64,000 nt of DNA, taken from the NCBI GenBank assembly GCA_037389465.1, contig JAZARR010000223.1, forward strand, positions 186,001 through 250,000, given 5' to 3'. The notes beneath the pieces are model-generated. The model worked only from the letters and a program-made list of their open reading frames with translations. It was not told the origin of the DNA and did not search any database. This DNA comes from Baylisascaris procyonis (taxonomy: Eukaryota > Nematoda > Chromadorea > Rhabditida > Ascarididae). Below are positions 25,501-36,100 of the stretch, one piece after another (positions within the stretch are counted from its first letter, which is position 1; every line of letters begins with the position of its first letter). The translations under genes were made by a program, and so were the position numbers.

Positions 25501-25517
25501 AAGAAGTGCATCTTTAG
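13512..25517 (+). CDS. Ser/Thr-Pro-rich protein with helical C-terminal domain (katanin con80-like?)
   Basis: Thirteen phase-consistent exons: 13512-13593, 14592-14690, 14970-15148, 16077-16203, 17627-17737, 18533-18677, 19424-19627, 20651-20710, 21523-21642, 22795-22920, 23462-23583, 24494-24601, 25257-25517; stop TAG. About 580 aa here, 620 aa if the exons at 1335-1780 belong; an ATG at 13558 could also start it. The first ~60% looks disordered, basic and full of SP/TP sites (RTPRTPSR, FYTPH, DSPVF, FVTPEV, STPVGR) plus a KKAKR nuclear-signal-like patch. The remainder, from GRLKEFKDVV, is predicted helical with LLQLLPYLF, HTALTAVVLVFV and HIGDVSVNDEI, then an acidic tail. Order and spacing of the last three resemble the con80 domain of katanin p80/KATNBL1, a hypothesis only. 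SP/TP density suggests control by cyclin-dependent or similar kinases. Confidence 0.75.
16780..17170 (+). repeat. Long pyrimidine-rich (T/C) tract
   Basis: Roughly 390 bases that are overwhelmingly T and C on the plus strand, with TTTCTC/CTTTCTT patterns. Apparent open frames here (Phe/Ser/Leu/Cys-rich) come from the composition. It lies in the intron between exons 16077-16203 and 17627-17737. Confidence 0.8.
17377..17490. repeat. Tandem repeat, 31-32-bp unit, three copies plus
   Basis: The unit CCGGAACTTTCCGCTGATAG + ATTTCCGTTTT starts at about 17377, 17408 and 17440, with a truncated copy after 17471. The inverted motif CCGGAA/TTCCGG recurs. It is intronic, about 130 bp upstream of exon 17627-17737. 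Confidence 0.85.
18373..18475. repeat. Two adjacent tandem duplications (29 bp x2; 18 bp x2)
   Basis: A 29-bp unit starting CCTA(C/T)GTTAAGGATC occurs at 18373 and 18402. An 18-bp unit AGGCTTTAGGTTATTACA occurs at 18440 and 18458. Copies are nearly or exactly identical, indicating recent slippage or duplication within the intron. Confidence 0.9.
20465..20493. other. Perfect 13-bp hairpin, 3-base loop
   Basis: GTGATTACTGTAA, CTT, TTACAGTAATCAC. A third partial copy, ATTACTGTAA, follows directly. Intronic, before exon 20651-20710. No known RNA family is recognised. Confidence 0.8.
22269..22509. promoter_or_regulatory. Paired inverted GATA motifs (TTATCA...TGATAA)
   Basis: CTTATCAGCTGATAAG (22269-22284) is a perfect 16-bp palindrome, and AAGCTTATC TATT GATAAGCTT (22488-22509) has 9-bp arms. 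Both place two GATA-type sites head to head. TGATAA is the site preferred by nematode endodermal GATA factors such as ELT-2. Location in an intron fits an enhancer, but this is motif evidence only. Confidence 0.35.
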
Positions 25518-28434
25518 CACCAAAACGTCATCTATTTTTTTATTTTAGAAAATGAATCGAAATTTTAAGTTTCGTTTTTTTTTTTTTGAAAGCGATTATG
25601 CTGTGGATTTATATTTCATGAATGGATTCTAAATGGTTAAAGTTATGAGTGAATTATTTTTTATTGATTGAATATGAGATAATTTTCCCTAAATAGTGAA
25701 CGGTGTAAATTTTTCTTTTCGTTTTCTAAATTTTCCTAAAAAAACGGCGCAAACGAAAAACGAAGCAGAAGGAATTTTAGTAATAGATATGAAGGTGAAT
25801 CATCTAATTATTAAGGTTTATTACTCTCATTTGCATATTAAATGGTAGTATAGTATAACAATTGAGGTTACTCTAAAGTTGGATCTATCAATTTATCTCT
25901 ATAAATTTGAATATCGGCAGTTCTGTAGAAAAGGGAAACGTTGCGATGCAACAAGCACGAGAAATGCGAAAGTGGACGCTACTTCAGCAGTTTCAACGAA
26001 GTGCAGGTTCGAAGAACCATCGTCGTTATACAATTCACTTGTAGAGCTGAGGAACCTTATTCGCTATAGAATGCTCTTCCTCAACCAAAAAGAGAATCGT
26101 CGAGTATGCTATATATCAATTTTCTATGGATTTCTGAATGTAAGCTTTTAATAGTTCGTTATTCTATTACTTTTTCTTTATATATGTAAATTTTGTCACT
26201 TCTATAGAAAAGCGAGGCGGGCAGTACTTCAGCAGTTTTAAATCGGGCACAGATTTATAGAACCCCCGTCAATTAATTTCTAAAGCTCACTTGTGTGTTA
26301 CGCCGGGGTTGCACCTCCCCTCCCTCACCTCCATCTCTAATGCTTAAGCACCTGAACTTTTTACTATGGATCATTGGCTATCACCCTAGCCTCATTTTGT
26401 GTTTGAAGTTTTTACTGAGCCATTCTACTGCATTGGTTTTGTCTAGCTTTTGCCTATTGTCTATTGTGGTGGCTCTTGATTTTGCTTGTATCATTGAATT
26501 TTATTTCAGTAATTCAATTTGCAGTGACATTTTTGAATACTCCCAAACGTTGGGGACTTCTGTGTTTATACAACAAAAAAATCCTAGCGCTTAGGCTTAC
26601 GCCAGCATATCTACGTTTGTCGAACCTCAGCTACGCAATTAAATTGCACCAAATTTGGACACAAATTGCCTAGGAAGTTTTCGAACTCGTTGAAAAGGAA
26701 TATTGCATTTATTACCAGCTGAACTCCCCGCCACTCCTTAATCTTTAACTACCACCTATTAGTGCTGCTTCAAAATTTTAGAGCCAGTCTCATGGGCTTT
26801 GTGAGTAGCGCTTGGCCATAGCGACTTCCCGGATCTCGAGTTAAAGATCCTGAAACTGAATGCGGCCAGTAACAATTATAGGTTCGATATTTTTTATTCA
26901 TATATCTAGCAACCTTCCCAGGTAATATTTGGTTAACATTTGAGACTTATCCCTGTGAAGCCTACGTTCTAGGGTTTAGGAATCTTGGAAGCGATTGAAG
27001 TCATAAATAAATCACTGTTCATGATTGGTGTTCCCAGCAAAATTCTCACTGGTATCTTTAGATAGCCTTAGATGGAAATTTGAAATCGAAAGTCGGTTCT
27101 TAGATGGGCACATTTATTTTTTATACCTTCAAAATGCTAGTATTCCAGTTACTTTTCAGTATAATCCAATGAGTAAATAACTTGTAATGTCCGATATATT
27201 ATTATCAGTAGTACGTATGGACAAGCCGTATACATATGTGCATGGGATTGCATTGACGAATGTTTCTATGGTAGTGTTACGGTTCTGTACCTGGTATCGG
27301 TTGAGTTGTCTACATTTCGGCACTATATGCGATTTATTGAAATACTTAATGAGTTGATATCTTTCATTGTCATCTGCCTCAGATGTCATTCTTTTTTCAT
27401 GAATTATTGCTTCATTTGTTCTGTATGAATTTCTCTCAAATATTATACAATTAATGGTCGATATCGTTGCATGTAAAGGTATGATCAATATGTCAATTGT
27501 ATTCTCTTAATATTTACCTCTAAGATTACAGGTAATTCAATTTAGAAAAGTTACGATATATAATATCGATTGCGATTAAATTACTGTAAGAAATAGCGAT
27601 TTAATTGAGGTGATTTATATCTATGTTGTTAATGATTTCCGATGTTATTCATTGATATTGAACGAATACTGCATGTATCAAATGTGAATCAAATATTTGC
27701 ATTAATAAAATTTGCTATTCGTTATGTTCATTTTTTTTTGTAATGGCTACCGTACTCGTGTACTTATAAACCCAAGGGTTTATATTATTTTGAATTATTT
27801 ATGGTTAACTCATATACGAAAGAGGTGGTTGTATAGAAGGAGAGATTTATAGGTTAGTCTGTGAATCGAAAATTACATAAATATTCTGATGGACGTTGTT
27901 CAGAGTAGATCCTGAATCGAAACGTTTTCACAGGTGATTAAGCGATGTTCATGGGCTTCTTTCTTGAATTTTTTTTTGTAAAGTTTTATGGAATTGCAAT
28001 TTCCAACTTAAGAAAGTATATTGCCTGATTCAGCAACTATGCAGCTGTCGATTCATCACTATTCTACGACACCAAGTTTTCTTTATTAAGGCGATATCAT
28101 TGAGAGAGGATAGGGTAGAGGAGTGTGTTAGATTGGTTGCCATGATATGTCTCTATGTATACCCCATAATGAATCAATCGATTTCATAATAGATGAAACA
28201 TACGAAGTAATCAGCGTACGTTTATTGGAGCCATTCTCGGGTGTATTATTCCATCGTTTCTTTCGAATGTGATCAAGTGATCGCCCAATGAACGCTACCC
28301 ATCTAGATATTTTTGCAGCTATTGCGACAATAATTGATCTTTTTCCCATTGTAAGTAAGATCCTTATATAAAGAGCTTGTCCAGTGTTCTCCACTTCAGC
28401 AAATCTGCAGGCTTCACTTTAAATGGGTATACAT

Positions 28435-28744
28435 TCTTGCATTGAACCATGGCACCCTGGTTGCGAACCACGAATGGAGTTGAACATGTGCTCCGGTTTG
28501 CGTACGCACTACTACCGTACTCTACAGGCGAATACTAACTTTGGGCTCTTAGGGATTCGAAAGTTTGTTGTAGAAATATGTCTTACTATTGTGGATGTTT
28601 CTCTTGCAAATTTTCGAATTGCTGTGATCGGCGTTTGTATTCGTGTGCAGATTGCGGAGTACGGTAGTGGTGCGTACGAAATGTGAAGCACGTGCTCAGC
28701 TCCGTTCGTAATTCGGAAACGTGATGCCATCGCACTATGCAAGA
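28435..28744. mobile_element. 310-bp foldback (MITE-like) element
   Basis: The two halves are imperfect reverse complements over the full length, centred near 28590. Outer ends start TCTTGCAT on both strands. Matching internal blocks include CGTACGCACTACTACCGTAC on the left against CGTACGCACCACTACCGTAC read from the right, and TTCGAAAGTTTG against TTCGAAAATTTG. This is the structure of a foldback MITE, with no transposase. No clear target-site duplication was seen, so a family cannot be named. The overlapping open frames on both strands reflect the symmetry. Confidence 0.75.
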
Positions 28745-30003
28745 GTAGCCAAAAACTTATGCGGTACTTTTAGAGGTCAGTAACCCATTTGTTTGCTTTG
28801 CCTCAAAATCAACGACCTGTTCAACATCTCTCATCTCCATTAATCCGTTCAGAACCTCAAGACTAATATTTTATTCCGCACTTTCTAGATTTCATCATCC
28901 ACTGTGTCTATCGTTGTTTCACTTGTGCTGCATTCTTTGACACTATCGAAATTGAAATATATGTATTTCGTGTAGTGTCACTTCTACAGTAGAATTTCAG
29001 AATTGTTTTGCAAACTGTACTATAGCAATGTCATATCCTAGTGTTTTTCTCTTTGTTTCCTAATTTCATCTGAGGATCGACGGATATTGAGATTGTAAAA
29101 TTTGTCCGGTCTAAATCGTAGAGTGACCAGTGGTCAGTGATTAGGTTTCGTTTGAGCACATCATTTTCGAAAAAATCTTTAGACATTTAAAAGTGTGGAA
29201 AAATTTGTGCATATTTTATACCGGTGAGATTTACATTTTAGAGCGATTGAACTACAGAAAAATGAAACTTTTTATGGAAGATTTTTATGAGCAGTTCGAT
29301 TTCTTTAAATATCAGAATATTCAGCGTATTTTTTTTTGTTGTTGATAGTTTATGGATGTTGTTTTTGATATGACTGAGGAGTAAAAGCGCATATCGTGCC
29401 ACGTTTTGTGGCGCGTTTTCCCACTTAGTTGTGTGTTATTTTGAATATTTAGTGTATTGCCGTTATTTCATTCAACGATTGTCACATTGAACCGTTAACC
29501 GATCTAATTTTAAATAGGTATTCATGTAGGGGTTTTGTGAGCTTTATGGTTGTGGTGTACAGGATGTAAAGTCAGATTGCACTGTTCTTTAACCTTTGTT
29601 TTAATTAGTATTTAATTGTAATCTCCACTTGCATCAATTTTCGGATAGTGACTCATTAAGTGGTCTTTTTCACTTCAATTTACCTGCAATTTCATGACAC
29701 ACCATCGTAATAGGTGTTCCACTTGTGCATATTTGCATAGTTTTGCAGCTAACGTGAAGTAGGATTGTGATTGGAATGCAAGCCCCTAGGAGTTCCCCTT
29801 TGAGACCACCAAAGTTCCCCTCTCCCACTTTCACTGGGATGTATGGTATAGTCGGGTTCTATCGTACCCATCGTAGCCAATTCCACGCTTCCCTTCCCAC
29901 CGATCGTCCAATCCCATCTCCTGGTCTAGCAGCGATACCCGTTTTCTGGGCTTACCACCTATCACTTAGAAGGTGGAAACCACTTTTAAATGATAAGTGG
30001 TAA

Positions 30004-30440
30004 GGAGTACTAGTAGCAACAGCTCACAAGTGATAGTAGTAGCAATGATAAATAATGCTGTTATCAATGTTTATCAGTGTTATAGTAATACTGTCATCAG
30101 TGTCAAGAGTAATAGTAGTAACAATGAGCAATACTAATATTGCCGGATAGTACCTATAACTTGGGTAAATCCCAGTATTTAATAAAAGGTGCTAGTAAGA
30201 GGAAATGATAGGTGTTGTATGGTAAATGGTACTAATGACACCGATACATTGGTTTACTGACTACAACGCTAGCAGTGAATGTTATTTACAGTAATAACTA
30301 ATAAGTAGGCACCAGGTATATAAGTAATTAAACCAGGCAATAATATTAAGAATAAAATGTAGTGATAATCGGTGCAAGTATTATCAGTGTCGTGTTAAGT
30401 GGTGATATTTTACAGTGAATCTAGTATTAAATAGCACAGC
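30004..30440 (+). repeat. Degenerate AGT/AGTA-rich low-complexity DNA
   Basis: Repeated AGTAGTAG, AGTAATAGTAG and GATAATAC-type words over about 430 bases, with decay between copies. A similar tract occurs at 39945-40075, so this is a dispersed microsatellite type in this genome. Confidence 0.65.
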
Positions 30441-30811
30441 TAATAACGTTCATCCTGTCGTTTTTTTTTTTTTTTGTATATATCATTCGTTATCTTTATT
30501 GCGCTCAAAAAATATTGCGGATATTTAATTCATATTCAACTCGAAGTCTTGGATGGAGAGGAAAGGTATCCAGGTTCCCAAATTCTTCGGAATTTCCTTC
30601 CTATTTTTGGAGAACCTATAAGGTCATTGGGATGCTTCCAGTAGTTCACCGTCTACATTTTGCCTCCTCCACTTAAAATCACTTCCCGCGGGTAAGCGGT
30701 GGAAATTCCCGTCGGAAAACGGAAATGTTGAGTGCAGTTGTTAAGCGTGCAAATCGTTTATATTTTTGTAATATTGTGTGTAATTATATTTTCACTGTCA
30801 AGTAATTAGCA

Positions 30812-30835
30812 TTTTACAATTGCAGTCGGTGAACT
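30812..30835 (+). promoter_or_regulatory. Candidate trans-splice acceptor and 10-base leader of the TMEM268-like gene
   Basis: CATTTTACAATTGCAG ends at 30825, ten bases before the ATG at 30836. An acceptor placed this close to a start, with no upstream donor needed, is the normal mark of spliced-leader addition in nematodes. Inference from position. Confidence 0.5.
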
Positions 30836-32913
30836 ATGTCAACAGAACATCCGCCCAATTGGGTACAATTTGAAGAATCAGAAGTGCCACCTGCAGGGAT
30901 CATAGCGGATAATGTTCACTCGACCCGAGATCCCATTCTTGTTGGTTAGTGCATTTTCTACAAATACAGTGTTCTGTTTGATAAACGATAGATGGACGTT
31001 TTCCCTTCATAGCTGAGAGACACCTTTTCGTATATTTTGAGCTTGTTGTTTCAGAAACTGTAGCGACCACTTCAATATTAGACATGTGAACAGTGTAATC
31101 CTGCAGATACATGCCTTTAGGGCATTTTGCCTAATTGTTGAGTAATGGCCAAATAGCACCAAAACGAGGGACGTTAAATTGTCTGGAAGTGTCCTTGTTT
31201 AGACGTCGACTCAACTCGTGTGCGGATTTGGTCATTCCTCCGGCTTGATGGGGACCACGCATCTCTTCAAACGTTTCATTTATGAATTTATCAAACATTT
31301 ATCATTTATGAAAAGGGAAAGTAAGTACTAAAATAAATCGGCTCATAGGCGTTACATCTAACAACTAAAGAAGCAAAATGACAGAATTTACTTCGAGGAG
31401 AATCCTTATAAAATGATTGATGATGCGGAACACATCGTATCTATGGCGTGGCGTAGACTGGACGTTCACCTACTATTTGCACATGCCGAATGTTTAAATT
31501 AACGTTCTCTTGTTTGGTGATTTGCATCCTTTGATATCCTTGTCCTACCTAACAAATGAAGTTTTTGATACCGGTTTCTTATTCAGAATTTTCCCTTACC
31601 TGCCAAAACCCAACCGCACACAGCAGATCGTCGTTGCGCTATGCTCTTTTTCCCCTGTCCACTAACTGGTTTGCAATCTCGAATCATCTTTATCAAGGTC
31701 TGTGAAGGTTTATCGTTCTCCTTTTTCTTCTCCTCCTTTAACGACCTTTCTTACATTTTCCTTTTGTTTTTTAGCTTCGGATTATTTAGTTAACTATTGC
31801 TCGTTTCATAGTATATGACTTATAATTTTAAACGTGCACTTCCTTAACGCATTAAAGAAAAGGAAATGTCGAGCTCATCAGCGCTTTTGCATCAATGATT
31901 CACTTCAATATGCAGGTGCTGAAGCTTTTTGTAACTTCACATATGTCACTGAACGCAACGAGGAAAGATTCATAACAGCTCGACGTTATTCAAACTTCTA
32001 TGTTTTATAGATCCAGCTAGGCTTATGGAGGCGCATGGCGGAGTTCCACAAACAAGATCCTCGGAGGCAAACGGGTCGGCCGCACAGATCGCAGTGAGCG
32101 CGCACGAAGAGAAAATCACAAATGGAACAGGTGCCCCGGTCGATCCTCACACAACAAGAGGGGCACGTGTCGAGAGGGAAGCGTTCAGTACGTTGTTTTA
32201 TTGTCGATTGCTATAAGCTTACTTCTAACCTATAGTATGTTTTAGAGGAGTTAGGGCAGTGAGGCAGTCAGAGGCCTGGGGAAAGGAAGTTGAAAAGGAA
32301 AAAAGAGCTTAGCACGAAGCTGGTTTGTTGTTAAGAAGGCAGGATATAATAGTGATTTTAAAAGGGGACAAAAGAGTCCATAGAATTCTTGAGAAGCCGC
32401 AGAATGAGGGATGGAAACAGTTTATTTCGCGATTCACTTCGAAACATCCTTGACTAGATAATAGTTAAAGCAGAAGAAGGAGGTAAAGCAGCTGTTCCCA
32501 AACTCATAGTGCTCTCAGTAAAGCCGATTTTATTACTCTTTTTGTTATTTCTGACTTGAATTGCAGTTAATTAGTGTTTGAGAAGAATTTCTTTTTATGA
32601 AATGACAGAAATTTCTTTCAGGAAATGGCAGAATCATTTGTGCGGTCTATCCGGAAAATACAACAATGGCATGGATAGTACCCGCTCGATACAACCCTTA
32701 CAGTATGCCCAAATCACTTGCAGACGATAGACTTTCGGTAAGTTGTTGAAATTTGTGCTGAAATAACCATTAGTGAAGAGTAGCGAGAGTTGGAAGATCA
32801 AGAATGACTTCGTTTCTAGTTCCTTGTATTTGGTCCTTATCGAATGGCATCGGTTTTTTAGTATTTTTTGTTTCTTTACAAGTATAGGGTATTTTTTTCT
32901 ATCTACCTACCTA

Positions 32914-32954
<41 letters not shown>

Positions 32955-32957
32955 ATA

Positions 32958-33009
<52 letters not shown>

Positions 33010-33078
33010 GGTAGGTAGGTAGGTAGAAAAAAATACCCTATACTTGTAAAGAAACAAAAAAGACTAAAAAACATATAC

Positions 33079-33155
<77 letters not shown>

Positions 33156-36100
33156 TGTATGTATACATGCAGATATGAGTTAATAATTGTTGTCACTTTT
33201 TTCAATATTTAAAAATACACTTTTTGCGCTTCTCGTAGTTGCCCATTATAAAGCTCATTCATAGTTTAGTTTTTATGGGGATTAGAGAAGTGCTTGACTG
33301 AACGTTTTCTGTTCACTTACTATGATATCTGTGTTTATCTTCGCTTTTATTCTTATCGATAACTTCGCTGCCAATAACTAAGGAGTACACTTTATGCTGT
33401 TTCAGTAGAATGCATCTCAAATTTCTGGATAATCGATTTGAAAACGTTATTTCACTTCTCTTTTTGCATTCTATTTGCAAAAACTTCCAAATATTTCTGT
33501 GCAGGTCATATTTCGTTTCTTTGTTTTTCCCTTATCCTTTATTTTATTTTCGCAGCTTCTTGATGATTCAAAGTCGGTCATCCTCCTCAATCGGGAACTG
33601 ATGCAAGAGCGAAGGGGAGGGGATGAAAGGAGCAGTGGAATTCAAAATATTTTTTGTTTCAGATATCAGCGGAGGACTATGTCACAGCAATGGAAATGAT
33701 TACAAACGATTTTCGCTTCAGGTTGTTTGTTTGATCAGTTTATAGCCTTTCTTGAACGCTTTACAGAAGGTGCTGCTGTGAAAAGTTTAACTATCCAACT
33801 TTGAGGTGACCGCAATAATGAGGTGATATTTCGTTCCTTTAGATCTTTGTCAAAGATTTTATCAACAGTGCGCTCAAAATATACCCTAGCCAAACAACTT
33901 TCGCAGTATTGCAATACAAAAGTCATTTACAACTGCTTATTGTGGTTACGTCGCACCTGAGCTGTTTGTCTAGGTTTTTTCTATGTGTTGATAGAATAGT
34001 TTCAGCTCCGGATCGCTGGAACTGGAACCATGAAATTCGCTGGGAATAACTCCCGCCTCTTATATCATACTTCATGAGAAGTTATATGTTTAAAAGTGCT
34101 AAGGAATTCAAACGTTAATTGAATTACTTCTCAATTTTTTGATTGAATTCAAACAGTGAAACTAGTACGCTTGTCCCCTTTCGTTTGAGGGTCGAAATGA
34201 TTAGCTGAGTCATCTTTACAGTAGAGAAGTTCATTTCTTTTATTTTTTTCGTCGACGTAGGTGAAAAGATGACAATTTACGTTTATGTTTCATTTATGAG
34301 GTGTGCCGCACAAGTTGAACTAGCTGTACTGCACGATACCATATCGATTTTTGCCGCACAATACTTTTTAGAGATTTTGCATATATAATTGGTTCTTCTC
34401 TTATGGCCATAGATGGGTGTATTAATTAAACTTTTTAGGTGCTATTGTATGTTCTACAGTCGTCTTATGGCATTATGGATTTCGCTGTCGATTTTGGTAT
34501 TGATCCTTGTACTACTTGGTCAACCAAACGGCGGTTTTGGAGTGTTGATATTCGCATTGGTTTGGATGCTAATTTTATTGCTTGGCATCATATGTGTCCT
34601 CATCATCAGAAAACATGTAAGAATTTCTTTTAATAAGTTCGAGTTTGGGTGGATGTTTTTGCATAAAATTTCCTTTAGAAATAAATTAAGGATGTAGCGA
34701 GAAGGGACTCGATGGAAAGGGTTACTTCCGCACGGAATTTACGGATGACTTCCGGTGCCGTTCGTTATTAAATTTCGGAATCGTTTATATTTGAATATCG
34801 TGGAAATATTAAAATGCTTTCGAAACTGCTTCTCTAAATTATCTTAGTTTAGATGCGAACATTTAACAAAATATTCGATCTTATCACTTTCTTTTATAAT
34901 TTTCTTTTTTCGACTAACCTTCTGTTTTGATTATTCTGATGCTGGTCTTTGCCTGCTATCCGGGTAACTTAAATTCCATCTCAACTACACTTGCGGTATG
35001 CTGTCGTTTGTGACTAATTCTTGAAAAATATTTGTGGTTTATTATTTTAACCAAAGCCTTGCACTGCATCATTTTTGAATCGTATTCGTAGATGTTGCAT
35101 CACAAAACAAATGCCTCTTCAGCAGTACGTCATATTCAAGTGATTTCATATTAAATTAAATAAATTATCGCCTATAATGTGCATATATATTAGGAACTGT
35201 CACATTGTGTATGTTATCATTTGCGCATAGGTAATACTCTTCATTGATTCAATTGTATATGCAAATAAAGATCTGTTTCAGATGCTAATTGGTTTACGTC
35301 ATTGTGTGCAATCGGCGAATAAACTATTGGTGAAAAGCGATATGTTGGCTGGTGTGGAGGATCGCGGACAGCTGTCTTGCCATAAGATTGTGGTGAGTCT
35401 CATTTCTGCATTACACTCGATGATGAGGAAGGGGAGTCTTTTTTATATTCTACCTATGTCGTGAAGTAGGAAAATTTGCATACAAGTAGTAGCTGACGTC
35501 AGGACGGAAGTTCTTTAATTAAGAAATGAATGGCTTGATTAGAGGGCAAGGGGTGTTGGGTTATGACTACGAAGATGTAATGATTTCAGTGATGCTTGAG
35601 GGAGGATTAAAACGTTTTTTTTTTTTAAGCATTCATAATAAAGAAAGGAAGGGAATCTGAAAAATCACTTGCATTGTATTTATATTGGCTAGGTGAAGTC
35701 CGGAAATGTGGAACATATGCATTTATATATTAAAAACTATAACGTTTAATTTTCTTATTATTTTCAATTTTCTTTGGATAGGGAAATATGCCAGGAAATA
35801 TTCAAGCAAAGAGAGAGGGGATTGGAGCTAGTTATTACTCATTCATGATGATTCCAGGTATTTCGGTAGTGTTTTTTTTTTTTTTGTTTAGGTGATATTT
35901 ATGTATGTGCGTTGCTCGGAGTGTTTGCCCGATATCGAGCGTCTCATAAGACAACAAAACGCAACAGCACAACCAAGAGCTATCGAGATGAGTGCAGCTG
36001 AGGTGAAAGAGCACGCATTAAGACTCGTTCTCAAGTATAGCCAGAATTATGTTAAGGAAACCTCAAAGGTAACAAACTACTTCATATCCATACCTGGTTT

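Larger units (their letters stand above)
25518..30825. other. Intergenic region with repeats
   Basis: No supported gene in 5.3 kb. It holds the 3' flank of the Ser/Pro-rich gene, two related short segments near 25920-26020 and 26200-26250 (both TTCTRTAGAAAAG... CTTCAGCAGTTT), the foldback element at 28435-28744, and AGT-rich DNA after 30004. Open frames at 27156-27488 and 28128-28394 (minus) are within chance length for this composition. Confidence 0.5.

Noticed and set aside
27156..27488. 110-aa open frame on the minus strand
   Set aside because: In DNA this AT-rich a frame of this length is expected a couple of times by chance in 64 kb on six frames. It has no signal peptide, motif or convincing splice site.
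28128..28394. 88-aa minus-strand frame with plausible acceptor (CCTGCAG)
   Set aside because: Reads reasonably (KRSIIVAIAAKISRWVAFIG) but length is within chance, no upstream exon was found, and the foldback element lies directly upstream.
28423..28742. Overlapping open frames on both strands
   Set aside because: They are explained by the symmetry of the foldback element; the two translations mirror each other.
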